From Cladobotryum mycophilum (Eukaryota > Ascomycota > Sordariomycetes > Hypocreales > Hypocreaceae): 64,000 bases of DNA. A program made the position numbers and the translations under genes. The notes beneath the pieces are model-generated. The model had not been told where the DNA came from, made no database searches, and saw only the letters and a list, made by a program, of their open reading frames with translations. Location: positions 310,001 through 374,000 of the forward strand of contig JAVFKD010000015.1 of NCBI GenBank assembly GCA_036429605.1, written 5' to 3'. Positions 33,731 through 48,137 of this stretch are shown here, one piece after another. How positions within the stretch are numbered: position 1 is the first letter of the stretch; each line of letters starts with the position of its first letter.

Positions 33731-34768
33731 TTTTGGTAGAGGAAGGGAGGGGGGATAGGGGATTGATGAGCAAAGGGCGTCGGTTTCTATGGTAATAGAG
33801 GAATGGATGACAGCTTGAATGTTATTGTTGACTGGCTGATGTGAGCTCGAGTGGCGTAAATGTGTCGGTACGCGTTTGGCTCTCTCTAGCACAGGGCTAT
33901 CCAACAAGGACGAGATCTTGATGGCATTATAGACTTTTGAAGTAGATGAAGATGAAGATGATGAAAGAATGAAGTTGCAAGTTCCCCTAGTGGACAGAGA
34001 GGCTCAAAGAATGCCGACGTTTGAGCGTCCACGGAGATCCTCAAGTCGCACAGGGAAGGCGAGACATCCATGGATGCCGGATGGGCCCATCAGACCCAGT
34101 TTTGGCCAGTCTGACCCCAGTGCATTGTGTTGGCCCAGTTGGAGCTTTCCAACCGGTCATGCCCTATTGACTAAGAGAAACGTCCTGAATGGGGGAGGAG
34201 ACGATGCAATGCGTTTCGGGAATTGTGCCGGGCATTCTAGTCTTTGGCCCAATGCATTCGATTAGCTACTCTCGGGCTATTTCGGTCTGATGGGAGCTAA
34301 TGCATGGAAGTAGGACTTGGTTGGGGTGGGACACACCACACCTTGAAAATTGGATGAAAATTGAAGTGTGGAGAAGGAAGCTCAGTGAGTCGCCTATTCA
34401 TTTTCTTTGACGGCGATGTTTCGGTCTTCGGTATGTATCCTCTCTCCTTCCCCCAATAAGACATATGTACATAGATGGTACGTACCTCCTCCCTTTGTCA
34501 TTTTGCAGAAGATAAGGTACATACTCCGTATTGTTCCTGGATCTTGCATTCGGGAGATGTTGCCGGCATCACCAAACAGTGCAAGATGAGAGTATCATGA
34601 TTTTTTTATTCCAAATTCGGTGGCAGATCTCCATAATCCCGTGTCCTCACCGTTGATCCATATAGAGGGGAAATCTTTAGGCGCGATCCACAAGACGCAA
34701 GTTCGGCATCACGACAACCAGGCCCAACCTCACCGTTAATGGTCATCACCAACCCTAGAGGATGGAAT
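33731..34768. other. Intergenic, no gene seen
   Basis: This separates the HPP gene start from the F-box gene stop. It holds only short frames. An 80-codon minus-strand frame at 34606-34848 overlaps the F-box 3' end in another frame and is not supported. Confidence 0.4.
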
Positions 34769-35803
34769 CTATCGCTGATTGCTATACAGCGCGCAAACAC
34801 TCCCCGGTTCATGATATAGGGTTCGACACCACGAGTCATGGCCGTCATCCACGCGGAGAGTCCTCCAATTTATGTCTAATTCAGTTCCCTCCAGCCCAAA
34901 GTCGTGCCACGTCTGCACGATGGTGCATTTATGAGACGCCTTGATGGAAAAGTCCGTGGCGCACCGATGGCATGCGCCCCGAATCTCAACACCGGGTATC
35001 GCGAATGCCGTCTTGGTGGCCCTGTTGATGGCGTTGGGCCCGGCAAAGAAGTTGTCCCTGTTATTCGGCTCGGCCCTGAACTCTGCCTGGTCGTCGGAGA
35101 TGAACCACTGGTGGCGGCACACCCACAGGATGCCCAAGGTTTCGCAAGACACGTTTTCGATGCACCATTCGTACTTCCATCTGCAGTGCAGCATGTATCT
35201 GCCATCCGCAAGTCTGGGGTAAACCGATAATTTGGTAAACAGGACGCTTTCTCCCAATGGCTGATGAGGAAAGTCCGTGTAGTGACACGCCTTCAAAAGA
35301 TTCCGCAGTTGAGCCGCATATTTCCTTTCAGTTTGTGCAAAACGCATGAGCTTGAACGTCATTTGAACGTGCCGGTGAGAGAGCTGGAAAGAGTACCGGC
35401 CGAATGCGTTTGTTGACTGGGATTTCCATCGTGGACACGCGCACGGGCGAGGTCTATCGGGCAAGTCGTCCTTTGACATTGGGTGAAGCTTCCAGCACCT
35501 ATAACAAGCCCATTGATGCGGATAGTCGTAAGCGATGGCAGCCAGAATGTTGAGCTTCTGGCGGTCCGGGAGCGTTCTGGCCTGTTGTCTTGCATCATAA
35601 AGGATGTCTCTAAATGCGCGACAAGTCATGGACAGGATGATTTGGCTCTCCAGCGAAAGATTGCTCGCTATAAGGAGAATTAATTCGACTGGTAGCTTGA
35701 GTATATGGCATTCTGGGATATGTTGTGGGGATGTCTGCGACTTGTGTGTAAGGAGGTTGGGCAGTCTGGATATGAGGCGTCGTAATTTGACTGCAAGCTC
35801 CAT
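34769..35803 (-). CDS. F-box domain protein
   Basis: The frame is open from further upstream (35935), but the ATG at 35803 gives a natural 344-residue protein. An F-box lies at about residues 34-75 (LKLPVELILLIASNLSLESQ, then SMTCRAFRDIL). A cysteine-rich segment follows (WACYRCWKLHP...CACPRW, about residues 110-135) that may bind zinc, as is common in fungal F-box proteins. The remainder has no recognisable substrate domain. F-box proteins bring substrates to SCF ubiquitin ligases via Skp1. The target here is unknown. Confidence 0.8.
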   Translation of the reverse strand: MELAVKLRRLISRLPNLLTHKSQTSPQHIPECHILKLPVELILLIASNLSLESQIILSMTCRAFRDILYDARQQARTLPDRQKLNILAAIAYDYPHQWACYRCWKLHPMSKDDLPDRPRPCACPRWKSQSTNAFGRYSFQLSHRHVQMTFKLMRFAQTERKYAAQLRNLLKACHYTDFPHQPLGESVLFTKLSVYPRLADGRYMLHCRWKYEWCIENVSCETLGILWVCRHQWFISDDQAEFRAEPNNRDNFFAGPNAINRATKTAFAIPGVEIRGACHRCATDFSIKASHKCTIVQTWHDFGLEGTELDINWRTLRVDDGHDSWCRTLYHEPGSVCALYSNQR

Positions 35804-37073
35804 GGTGTCGAGCGAATGAACGGGGAGGATCAAGAGAAAGCAAGGAATGGAAAATACTTGTTGGTGAATATATATACTCATTCGATCTACAAGGTTTATG
35901 TGTGGCTTTGTCCTAAGATTAAGTTGATCTCTCATGGCAGGTTTATATTAAAGTTTGTAGCCTGTAGCTCACGCAACATGCTTATCACTTTTCAAGCCGA
36001 AGATTAAGCTTTCGTAATTTGAGACCTCCTTGTTCAATGGACGAATCGTAAATGATGGACTACGGTGCATATGCTTGCCGTGTTTCCATTCCCTCTATCA
36101 GGAATGCGGGTCGGTTGACGGCTTTCCTGCGTGCCAGTGTATGTCTGACTTGGGTACAGTGCTCCTAGATGTCGCCATGACTGTTTGGATGCTTTGGCCA
36201 AGCTCTTGAGGACAGCGGCATCATCAACAGTCAATCTCTTTACTGCTCACCTGATCGATTGGGTATTGAGATTTGTTATGGTTGTTGTGTTGTTTAGACG
36301 AAACTAAGATCTACCATCTATATAGCACATGCTTGAGAATGAATACTCCTGAACGCTGAGCTTCGATCGGTGCTGGACAAAGCACATAGCTGCGATGGAG
36401 TGGGTATTGCCTTTGTCGTCTGGATGTTACCCGTTACTTTGGATTCATCTGACCACTTTGCGTTCTTTTTACAGTTTTACTCACCTGGTGCTTTGGTAAT
36501 TCCACGATTCTTCATCTGTCATGATATCAAAATCGTCGGTCGTGTTCGTTCATCACCTATGAGACACCTCGACTGGATCAAAGGATAAGCAATGTCGAAG
36601 AGCCCAGCCAGAAGTACAACAGAAAGTGTACAACCATGTATTTTAAATATATAAACGATGTTTCAAAATAGGTGTATTTGGTCTAATTACCATTTGGTCG
36701 CTGCCAACGGAAAAGCATGCGGACTGACCTTGGTGGAATCACTCTCCAGCATCACTTGTGTGCCTCGCCGGCCAGGCCACAATGATGCACTGCAGCTAGA
36801 ATCCCTCCTCCATAGCCTTCAATTTCTTGCCTCAGGGAGATTTACTGCCGGCCTTGTTAGAAGAAGGTATCCACCATTCAACATCCAACTTCTTTATCAC
36901 ACTATCTTAACTCCAACAACACTTGCAGCACATGAGAGCTGGGCTACGCCGGCTTTTTCCTCGCTGTGCTTCACTCCAAGCGCTTGCTTCTCTCTTCTAT
37001 ATTAACGAATCTGCCTGAAGGCTTTGAACCTGCGCTTCTTACTATCCCCATCACGGAGATTGGTCTCAAAACC
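35804..37073. other. Intergenic, divergent promoters
   Basis: This lies between the F-box gene and the RRM-like gene, which point away from each other. I see no gene in it. Confidence 0.4.
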
Positions 37074-39171
37074 ATGGGTTACACTTGTACGATGGCTCAC
37101 ACCATGCCGCTGTTTGCTCAACAGAATGATGATCAGGACCGTATCTACTTCCAACCGACAGACCTCCGTGTTACTCCACAGCATCACCAACATGCCGACA
37201 TCAAAGAACCGCAGCCTGTCACTGCCCACAACCACCTTGAGGACGGCGCAAGCACTCCCTTCAAGATGAATGATGCAGAGCGCGGTGGCAATGGACTCCC
37301 AGATTGCAAGACCCAGGCGGACTACCTGGACTTCTTCATCGACATCGAATCCATTCTTCGCGGCCAACTCATGCAGCTACAAACCGTTTCTTCTTACAAA
37401 GTAAGCCATGGCATGCATAGATCTCTGCTCAGGCATGGCGGCTTGTAAGCACATACTGATGATAATAGCTTGAAATCGAGCGTCTCGTAAAGGACGAGCC
37501 CGACACTTGTATTCTTCTGGCTGCCCGCGCTCTCGACGAATCTTTGACCGACTTGAAGCATATTTTGCACGGAAACGTTTCGCTTATCGAGCAAGTAAAG
37601 TCGATGAAGATGGTATCCAAGAATTGCATCGTATGTCGCAAGTTTCGAATACCACCAGTGTACCTTTCATCTGACAGTCCATACTGATAAATCGATAGGA
37701 TAATCCATCGGATGGCCTCTTGGATACCTCCGATGAGGTTTCCGAGCTTGATCAGGACGGGGGCAGTGAGAGCGACAGTTCGCTCACGGACGTGGATACT
37801 AGCTCAGACGCGCGAGGCCGTAAGCTGAGTGATCAGTGGAATATCTCGACACCTGGAGATGACCCTTTCGTCGACAAGCCATCGGCAAGAGTTGTTGAAC
37901 TATCTCACCAGCCGTGTGAGCTCAACTATCATCCGGACTTTACTCAGCTGCCTGGGCGCATGCTCTACGTGCCCTTTTCTAAAGATGACGATGCTTCGCA
38001 GATGCAAAGTTGTCGTGTCATACTGAGCAATTTGCCCCCGGATGCTACGATCGCCCAAGTGCTCAAAGGAGTTCAGTGCTATGGTGGCCTAATGGGAGTC
38101 ACCATGCTCAACACCAAGCCCTTTTGCGGCGACAAGACTCAAAGCGCGTTGCTGGAATTTGTCTACCCACAGTCAGCCGCAGACTATGCCGAAGCCATTC
38201 ACTCACACGAGCTTTTCTATGAGAACAAGCGCGGCGCAAAGTTCCAAGCCGCCGCATGGCTCATCCCCTCGCCTTCCTATACATATTCGTACCATGAGCG
38301 TCAGCTCTTGGACAAGGGACAGACCCGTGCTATCCTCGTCAAAAACTTTCCTGAGACGGCAGTATGGTATTTTCTTTGTGCCGTCGGAGTCAGCAGAGTG
38401 GTAGATGTTCGGCGCGTGGAGAATGAGAATGGCTTCATCTTTGAGTTTACGACCATCAACCAGGCTGCAAGGGTCGCTGGTCTCATCTGGATCGGCAAGT
38501 TTCTCGACATCTACAAAGCTACGAAGCGAGGCTCCTTCTCATACACCATCGTCGATGATTCTTCCCAGGCACCGCACCAAGACTTTGGCTATGAAGGGGG
38601 CTATATTGAGCACATGGCGCCAGACTTTCTTGAGGTGGAGTGGAATCGCGAGCCTTTCAATGCGTACTGGCCAAGTGAGCAAAAGCCAGTCATGAGACAG
38701 CAGGGCCTGACGCCTGAGAAGCCCATCAAACCCGCACGCCCAACCACGGTTGAGCGCCTCGCTAAGCAGTACGACATTGACGTCGACGAAGTTGCCGACT
38801 ATCTTGAAGAGCGTGAAAACTACGAGGACACCGATTTCCGCATCATCGGCAGTGACATCACCCTCACACGTCGCAAGTGGGGCTGGCGCATCACCAAGGA
38901 GGATGAGACAAAGCTCCTCATGGCCATGACGCTGCACGAGTCCGACTGGGCCGACGAGTGGGACAGTCACTTTGAGATCCGCAGGGAGGTGAATTTGCGC
39001 ACCTGGGAGCAGTATGGGATGCTGGCAAAGGAGCGCCGGGAGAGGGCAGAGGAGCAGGGCCTGGACGAGGGGAAGATTCCCTCTGGCTGCGAGAGTCTCA
39101 AGTCTGCGCCCGTTCCGGCCATGGTCAAGAAGTATCTTGATGTTTCAAAGGTTACTTACCTTGAGGTGTAG
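37074..39171 (+). CDS. Hypothetical protein with two RRM-like domains
   Basis: Exons 37074-37400, 37469-37630 and 37699-39171 join in phase 0 through introns with GTAAGC...TAG and GTATGT...TAG, giving 653 residues. The start ATG at 37074 has a good context (aaaccATGg). Residues about 110-160 form a helical segment (LEIERLVKDEPDTCILLAAR). An acidic Ser/Asp stretch follows (about 175-205). Then come two segments that look like divergent RNA-recognition motifs: RVILSNLPPDATIAQVLKGV to ALLEF (about 267-335) and RAILVKNFPETAVWYFLCAV to FEFTT (about 372-440). The rest is charged and helical. I do not recognise a named orthologue. A nuclear RNA-binding role is a guess from the RRM-like pattern. Confidence 0.75.
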
Positions 39172-42100
39172 TAATGGTATCTGGTGGCGCACATGGCGCT
39201 GGGTTTGGTGGTCGAATTGGGACTGGAGTTGGTGCAGTTTGCTTCAAGGCGCTTTGGGATTTAGGTGATATTCGGACACCTCATAGATAAATAGGAGCTC
39301 TCATGCTGGTTAGAAGCTCTCTAGATAGCTACACTCGATGATTAATACGATCACTCTCTGTGCAGTAACGTGATACCACAGCTGTTGGCGGACAACCCAC
39401 TGCTAGTTGACATGTTCAATTCCAAAGACGCGTAGAAATGCACCGAGGCCGCCTGATTCAATACGAATGTGACAAGTATGGCACTTGAATGCGGACTCGT
39501 GTCGCGAGTGATAACATGTGCCGCGGGTAGATGCATAAAGGCCCATTCACTCGCTGGACAGACAGGCGGCAGCCGCAAGAGGTCCTGTACTTGCTGGCAG
39601 GCGTCTGCCTGAACGCGCACTTGAAGCGTTAATTTGCTTCTCTCGTCGAGTGAATTGCGAGTCAAGTAACTGCTCATCGTAGACAAACTTGAATGAAGCT
39701 CAACGGCATGCGTCGCCGTGCTCTGGTGAGGGGAGAGGAGAGCGGCCAAGACACACATAACCCACGACCTTTCTTCATCACTGTTGGGGCTTCTGAACCA
39801 AAATAACAGCATATGAAATACAGTGTATTTCACTTTTACGGATATCGATATGGACGACTTGATGAGGGGCACCTTCTCATCGCGAAAGAAGCCCGAGAAC
39901 AGACATTGTTACTCAACAACCCATCGGATGCTGCCTGCTGTGCAAGCTAACGACCGGATACCACGAGGCGAGAGAAACGAACCTACGTGCTGCCACCAAC
40001 ACGCCACCCACAACAAAGAGTATATTTCCTCCTTTTACTAAGAACATATTCTTTCGGCACCCTTCGCCACTTAATCCCACCTCCGGGGTGGCTCACATGG
40101 GTGTCTCAGATCATCACACAACTCACACCACCACTTCACCTGATCATATCCTAACACTACAACCAACAACTAGAGTTATGTGGGAGATGTACACAATAAA
40201 AGTCTCGGACGAAGCAGCCCGGTAATTTGGTGGTGAGGACACTGCGTGTACCAAATGCCCCAAAGCTCTCTACTCCAACAGATAGTTGAGCTGCCTTGTT
40301 GAAGCGGCCATACATTGGCCGTAGAGTCTCCTAGATCGAATAGGATGCTTGCTTCATGTGCAGGCGCACCATCGACCTTTGGCAGCGAAGGGCTACGGCT
40401 GTTTTATTCAGTAGGAGCCAATGAAGCGAAAATCCTTGCGATGACCCTTGAGTCTCCCCCTCGAGATCGGAAAAGCAAAGGGCCATTATCCAAGACAATC
40501 ATGCCCCTTCCATCAGGATATTGAGACTCTACCTTGAGAAATGGTACTCTAGGAAAACCACCTTTCCGCCTAAGACAGTACCGGTCTCTCAAGTTCATAC
40601 CCTAGATTGCTAGAAAGCCACCAATACCTCCCCATTTCATCCCCAGTCTCTCTACAACCTGTTTCTGAAGAGCCAAGTCATTCCTCTAGTATGAGTGATG
40701 CGTTACGCCTAGATAAGAGTCAGCTATTCGCTCCATATCTAGCTTTGGACCGTCATGTCGCAATATCATTCGGTTGCGCTTCGTCCACAAGAAGCAACAT
40801 CTATCATCCCAAACTAGCATTGCATGGAATATGCAAAGGGTTATATAGCCTGCCACATAGTTATAAGGCTATCAGCTAAGAGGGATGATGACAGTTCGAG
40901 TTGCTGAATCTACCGGCCATCACACTGTTTTGACAATGACACATATCGACACATTGGCCATGGCCTCCGACCCGCGAAATCAATAGTCGAGTCGGAATTG
41001 CAATCAACCCTCCCCATACATACACAGCCAATCAAGCATAGGATCTACCCGAGATAGTCAAAGAGTGCCCTCGCTGTCATGTGACCTCCACCGAACACTT
41101 TGTCGAGACTTATGTGGAGGGGATGTCGGTCATAGATCGGAAAAAAGCTGGAACCATCTGCAACGGAGTCATGGCGCAGTTACCAAATCTCACTGTTGGC
41201 TTTATGCCACCGCTCGTACTGGAAGACGATCAAGGTCAATACGAAGATCTTAAGATCCATGGCTGAGAGACCTATAACCCATTGCGACGAGGAAAACGGT
41301 CTGTTTTCCAGCCATGTCAAATAAGATGGATTTGTGTCTACAAGATCTCCAGACTGCTATCGCACAGCTCTACACGATTTCCGCCTGATAATCCATGGCT
41401 AAGATGCCGCATCTCGACGGTTCCGAGAGAATATATCTGCTGTCGATCAAATGGGAAGAACAAAAAGAAACTTACTCAACTATCAAACGTCATATTGCGT
41501 CTGACACGCCTCAGCGATAATGGCCAAACCAAACGTTGCAACGTGAGAATAGTGGCTCTTTCTCACAAGGGAAAGGATGAGAAACCAGGAGTCAAGATAG
41601 GATCGAGAATCTAGTGGCTCAAGAAACAACATGCTGGTGTGGTGCCTCTTAAGCCTACAACGCTAGGTATGAGGCCGTTAGTCAAACGTATCCCCGATGG
41701 AAGACTCTGAAAAATCTTCATAGCAAACTGTTTGGGCTCTTTAGCACGTTCCTACTCAAAACTCAAGTGGTATCACCAGTCAAAGTGGTTCCGTGGCGAC
41801 GAGGCGAAGCAATCATAAAAATGTGTCTATGGCATCGGATCATATACCCCAAGAGTACCGCGCCTTGACCTTTGCTGTGCAGCTACATTCCACAAGAAAA
41901 TATCGATATGTTGCGATGGCTCGTCACGACTCTTTCTCATATCACCATCCATCCGCCGCAGCAGAGCCTGCCAAATCTTTCTCTTTTCCGAGTGACAATA
42001 TTAGCCCGGTCTTGCTTCTCTCCGGGGGTGGTACCACTGAGATATAGGCAGAGATTATCAGAATGAACAGATGATCAAGAGTATTGCGGCCAATCATCCC

Positions 42101-45100
42101 TTGTCCAAATAAATCTGTCAATTGGGGAAGAACTCTTGTAATGTTAGACCAGACGGGGTCTTGCGAGAAGTAATGTAGCCGAACGACAGCTCACCGCACC
42201 CAGTCATAACACACACACACACAAATTATTTTAACAACTTCTTGGTTGGCGAAACTCCAAAACCATCGTACCAGCCCTTCAAACATGGCATTGTTTGGCG
42301 TCAGTGCAGAGGAAGGATTGCAATGAGGATAGACTTTAAGTTTGCGGCGCCATACTTTGCGACACAATCTCTCCACCTGGCAAATATTACACGCTGGACC
42401 CGGCAGGCCTTGGTTCATGCACTCAATAGCCTAAATAATAAGTCTCAGATTGAGCCCGAGCTGCACGCCTGTTACGAGACCTCATGGGGAGAGAAGCTTG
42501 TCGAACGACATCATGGTGGGAGATAATAACAAAATCTCACCACAGTTTGACATTCATACTCGCTCGATTTGACCCGATGACAGCAGAAGTGCAGGAGCAA
42601 ATCTATTGGGAAGGCTCATGCTGTCACCTCAGCCACTGCCCAGCCAGAAGACGAAGTTTTCGCTACGCATCTAAACAGTTTTTGCGTTCCAAACGAACGC
42701 TCCCACCTCTGGGACACTTTAAATCCAGGCAAAGCGAGGCAATACTTCACAAAACGCCGCCTTCAGGAGGAAGAGCAACCTTAACTTGGGCAGGCGTCAC
42801 GAAGCCGGCGAGGTGGTATCAAAAGACAGAGCCGACCTCGTCTTTTGCAAATAACGGTCAATAGAGGTTAAATCCCAAAAAGGATCAGTTCAGTTCAGCT
42901 ATTTATCCTGAACTAACAATATACCGATACAGTTAGAGGACTGGTATTCCAGTTATAGGCGAATCCCAAGTCTGTGTCAAACTCAATCGCGACGTCCAGG
43001 GTCTAGGGACTGAAGAAGACAGTTCAACACATTTGGGCAGATGAGCGCCGTAGCGTGATGGTGCGTGGAAATGGAGGGGATCTATACGCCTATGAAACTG
43101 TGGAAAATCACCAAACTCAATATTTCTAGAGTTCATCTCAGGAGGAGATCTCTCAAGGGGTTATCGGTTCGGTATCAGGTTTACGCATAAAGGAGCAGCC
43201 AGTGATGCAGAATCGCTATCGAGTGTTTGCTACGATTTCGAGCATCCAGGTTTAAGTTTGTCCAGTGGTTAATTGGATTTCGAACTACACTGCATATAAC
43301 GAGATGCAGCCGGTCTGAGGCAGCATCACTCATTTATAATACCCATGGGGAGGATACATCTCCAAGCCTAGGAGTCCACCAACAGTTAATGATGGAACTG
43401 AATTTGACATCCCTCCAACAGGTAGTCGGGCCAAGCGCACCATGTGCAGGTTGCCACCATCACAATGCGTTCTACCTTGTGGTCGAATCACAACGTCAAA
43501 ACGCGCATCCGCTAAACGACGACAAACTGTCGGTGTTGCGTACGATAAACAGGAGCCAAGATGAACCATGTGAAGCACAAAATAATATCCTATTGAGAGT
43601 AGAGACCCAGTCTCCGCAGCACAAGCAGGCTAATATGGTTGCTTGATCAAGGCTATACCTTGTTCAACCAATTAGTCTCATTCTCTATGACCTTGCTTTG
43701 CTTGCAGTAACACGCTGAGCAAGCGCGTAATCCTGTCGCGGAGCAATGAATATTGTGAATCCGACATCCGACATGGTATGAGAACTTCGCTATTGGCTTC
43801 GACAAACTCTCTACAGCTGAGAAAAGAAAGAGTCGACTCACTGAAGGATACAGTCAACTATCTGTGCAAGACTGTATACCAAAAAGCCGCTCAAAAATAC
43901 CACAGAAGAATGTCTCAACATCAACGCAGCATCTGCTACACCTTAACTGTCTCCTTGAGACCGCCTACGTACACTTCCACCAAAAACGACAACACAGGGG
44001 AACCAAGCAGTCAGACAGTTGGCCTTGTACATTAACCGCATAGCTGACTCTTATAATCCTCCTCAGCTTGAACTTGGCTACAAACAGTCAATCCGCAAGC
44101 ACTTGGATTAATCTGGATTCAGACTGCTCACCAATGCTCTGTTGCTCATAGCACTTCCTCAAGCTAGGACTCAATTCGACCACACATGGCAGCAGCCGGC
44201 CAACAGAATACTCCATCTCTAGAATGAAGAAGATTCTAGGGTTGACAAGGCGGGTGCAGTTTCGAGACCTGATACAGCACGTTAACTATACCCCCATTAC
44301 AAACAGTCCATGAGACTTAATGGCAGAGCGTTCGTAATACCCGGTTTTACGAACAACCAGTCGTTGGTAGTGACCACTCCGCGCTCAGGTTATAGCTTAT
44401 CATCGGACATTCATGATTTGCATTTACCTGGGTACACCCTTCGTTCCGATGGATTACATGTTAGAGAGGGAGTTCATCATACCCAAGACCAACTGGGCAG
44501 ACTTTCGCAACAGCAGCTTGAATATCAGCCATGTCCGCGCAAACTGCACCATACAAACCGATATGCCGAACCTCAGAGAATCTAGTGCAAAGGCAGGAAA
44601 AGAAAGGGCACATATGGCGACGCAGCAGAGACAGTTTTGTCGAATAACTGAAGCTATTGGGTTATAGCAGCCAAAAGTAGAAAACAACTCTACGAACCCC
44701 CCGATATATTGAGAGAGTCACAAGTATTGGCTTTCGCCCCTTTTCGAGATACCGTTGTTCTGGCCTTCATCAAGTATAGCCTCTATTTTCCTCTAGCTGC
44801 TTCTATAGCTATTGGCGGTACGAAAATAACTGATGCGGTTGCTCCCACACTACCTATGTCTCAGTAGATTACAGTCGCGGTTTGCTAAACAGCCGGCTAG
44901 AAGGACGTAGGATAATCTCCAAGGGACCAGGCTCATCACTTTTAACAGGATTAATTGACAGTCTATGGCAGGAAATACGGCCAGGGCGCAATACAACTGA
45001 TAACCGGCTGAAAGCGCCGTCCATTTATTCAATACCGGGACTAGAACGAGATGATTAGGAAGCAAATTGGGGGATAGGAAAATGCAAGAAGGTTGAAGAA

Positions 45101-48100
45101 ACTGTTGTTGACTCACACGTTGAACCACATTCGGATTCGGACGTGTCGAACGTACATCTTCATAATTAGAGGACAGTGCGACTACTAAAATAAATTACCA
45201 GAAAAATTCATCATGGATGAGGAAGCAGAAATAGTGGCCGAGGGGATTCGCCTCCATTTGGCTCGACTGCAAAGGAACCGAGCTGATCTCAGCCGGAAGA
45301 ACACAAGGTATTACTCTCAGCTCAGTGTCATCCGCTACATGTGCATACTTAGCAAAGATTGCAACCGCTTCAGCGGCTATCTTTATGTGGAAGACATGGC
45401 ATTGGCATAAGCTCACGGCCTAACACGCCGATGCTGTCACTGCCACGCATGCGGCAACAGGACTCACATACAAGGACAATGGAAGACAAACACATCTCAG
45501 TGGTCCTGATGGAATACATAATCTTGGTGTCTAGGTTACATGGCGGAAACTCTACGATAACATATGATTCGCCATGATTTTAGTCACTTCACTTCCCTAA
45601 CAGCTTCGTTTCGCCTCTGGTCTGGGCCGTTCCGACACAAAAGTGACATCTCAACCCTATACTTTAAACATCAGCATCGTCTCGTCCAGTGTCTTCCTCT
45701 ACAGCTACTTTGAAACGGGGTTCTCGATAAAATATGAGTGCGACGATAAGTTATACAGCAAAAATATGCCAAGTGCAGAAGGCCCTTGTCAGGCTCTGAC
45801 ATTAATGGAATCCTCCAACTTAACTATCTCCGTAACGTTGCCGCGGACAACTTATACAGACAAGCGAGCCATTCTTGTGGTCATGGACGCCTTTTGCGAC
45901 CTTGTGTACCGCACTTTGCTCCCCCTTTCAGGCAGGCTTATCATATGATGGTAATGCCCTGGACTCCACACTTTGGTCCGTATACTCATATCCATGGAGA
46001 CGTAGCGGCTTCACTATTTTCGAACAGTCTCTTGAGAGGATAATTAGCCCTATCCTTGCTAGATGAACACCATGACGGAAACCTGGACAAGCCACAACGC
46101 TCAAATATAATGTTCGTATCCTACGCAGATTCGATTCGACACTGTATAATAATGTAATATTACTACCTAGTATCCAAAAGGCTTTCTGGCCAACGAGTTA
46201 AGAGAACGGCCCCTGGCACTTTGTGCATATTACTCCCAATTATTACATACTACCGACTCCAAAACATTCGGGGATGATGGAGCGAATATTGAGTTTGCTG
46301 TCAATAGCTGTAACTGTCGGACGCAGCTCAGGTTCCCCATGAGATGGCGTTCCCGGTGGCGGGAGTAAGTAGTACACAGGGCAATTGCCCTAAATCTGCG
46401 TCTAGAAGGCCGCTTCTCATGCTCTACATGAACTCGGTTTCCTTTAAGAAACAGGTGCCATAAAGAACGCAAGAAGAAACATATGAGGCTCGCCAAGCTG
46501 AGGAACCATACGACTCTTGGGTGAGGGCCAAAAAAAGAGCAAACACATTCACAGTCATCGACACTGACCAGATCTTTTACACACAGTTTTTCAGAGTCGA
46601 CAGATTTAGAAGGATTATCTCAGGGAGGTCAAGCCGCAGACAGATGCGAAACGAAGGCGAACAAACAGACTGCCACATGGTCAGTATATCAGCGGGAATA
46701 CGATGCGACAAAACGCAAGCAATGTAGGGTATCTTATAACGTCTTGGTCTGGTAGTCAAGCAGCCAGAGCTGCAGTGCCTACCTAAGCCTGTGACAATTC
46801 CATTGGTACGGTGTACGTAAAAGGAGCGAGACTAATGACAAATGAAGCCTTTTGGGCTTACTTGTTGAAGCTCAGCCTTGTACGCCTTCGTTAATTTCCG
46901 CTCATAGATCGAAGGACTTTAGGAACCAAGCGTTTGATTCATAGGATTGTCTCCGCGCGCGAAAGTTTGAACTGACCCATAACAATGGTAGCCTGGCAGG
47001 CATGGGTATCATACGGGTATACTATGTTGGTTGGGAGTGTACTCTGACATGTGTACAAACCATCACGGTATTGGATCGTCTGTTGATTTGACGACGTATA
47101 TCTCCAAATAAATGAGAAAACTCCTGGAATCCGCGAAAGCATACGATAAAATGATGAAACTAAACATGATGCTACAAGCATGTGAAATATACAACAACCG
47201 TTTGAGATCATAGTCGACAGTTGGCAGAAGAGGGAAACATCCCATATAGACGAACTCATCGAATGGACTAGACAATCAACGTGTAACACCCCTTATTGGA
47301 CTTACATCTAGGTACATGTCATCAGTTTGTCTCTCCATCATCCACATGCTCCCATCGGCATTTTTGCATGTCGATATAGCCATCTGCGCACCCAGCGGTG
47401 ACTGGGTAAGTACTTTTCGTCATTGGTCCCCGGGGGTCTCATCGCTAACACGCTGTCAGGAGAAGGCATACAATGTATTTGAGGCCTGCCCTATGCTACC
47501 TTCGGGAAGAGAGTGGGCGTAAGAGGGGAGGAGGCCAAGCGCCAAGCGGGAGTAATGCATGGGGGAGCGTTGAGAGGAGACGTACATCTTGGGTTATTTC
47601 CCCTTGAGCAGCTGCTTCTTCGGCACAAACCCGCCGCCATCCTACCATCAATATCTATTTCAATCATCCTTTGACGGAGATCCTGTTGGATTGAGTACCA
47701 TGGACATCCTCATTGTTCATAGGGATTCACCAGGGCTATACAGACGTCCAAATCATAAGGTGCAAGCTCCTCCGCCGAGTCCCGGACTTCGTACATGCCC
47801 CGCCTCGCCTCTCATGACGAGTAAGTTAACCCCCATCCTCAAAGACATCGACCCATCCAAGCCGCCATTGGTACAAAGCCATCATTGCTCTGGCAAGTCA
47901 GACCCAAAGAGCCGCAAAGTTTTCCTCTATTCTCAATCTGAACCCGACAAACGCCAACTCGATACAAAATAGGCGCCCCTGAGTTATTGGAAGCCTCAAA
48001 TGGTACGACTCAATATCACCTAGAAGAATAGACATTGAAGGAAGCTTGTCTATTACTCTGAATAGTGACGTGTCAGCGGCTTGCATTTTCTTCTAGTTCT

Positions 48101-48137
48101 CATCTATAAAGTCTACTACGTCAAACGCTACGACAGA
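39172..48137. other. Nine-kilobase gene-poor block
   Basis: I find no gene I can support in this stretch. All open frames are under about 150 codons, do not chain across plausible introns, and resemble no family I know. Some segments read like decayed protein (for example 41081-41266 and 43227-43646). One string at about 45855-45885 (KRAILVVMDAFCD) faintly resembles a retroelement integrase core, but no flanking catalytic residues or long terminal repeats were found. Old, highly degraded mobile-element or gene remnants are the most likely content. Confidence 0.45.

Noticed and set aside
45643..45948. Possible retroelement integrase fragment (KRAILVVMDAFCD)
   Set aside because: Only one short string resembles the integrase core. 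No HHCC, DD35E, reverse transcriptase or long terminal repeats could be found around it.
46080..46150. Possible reverse transcriptase YxDD-like string (VSYADS)
   Set aside because: The second Asp is absent, stops follow, and no neighbouring RT motifs are present.
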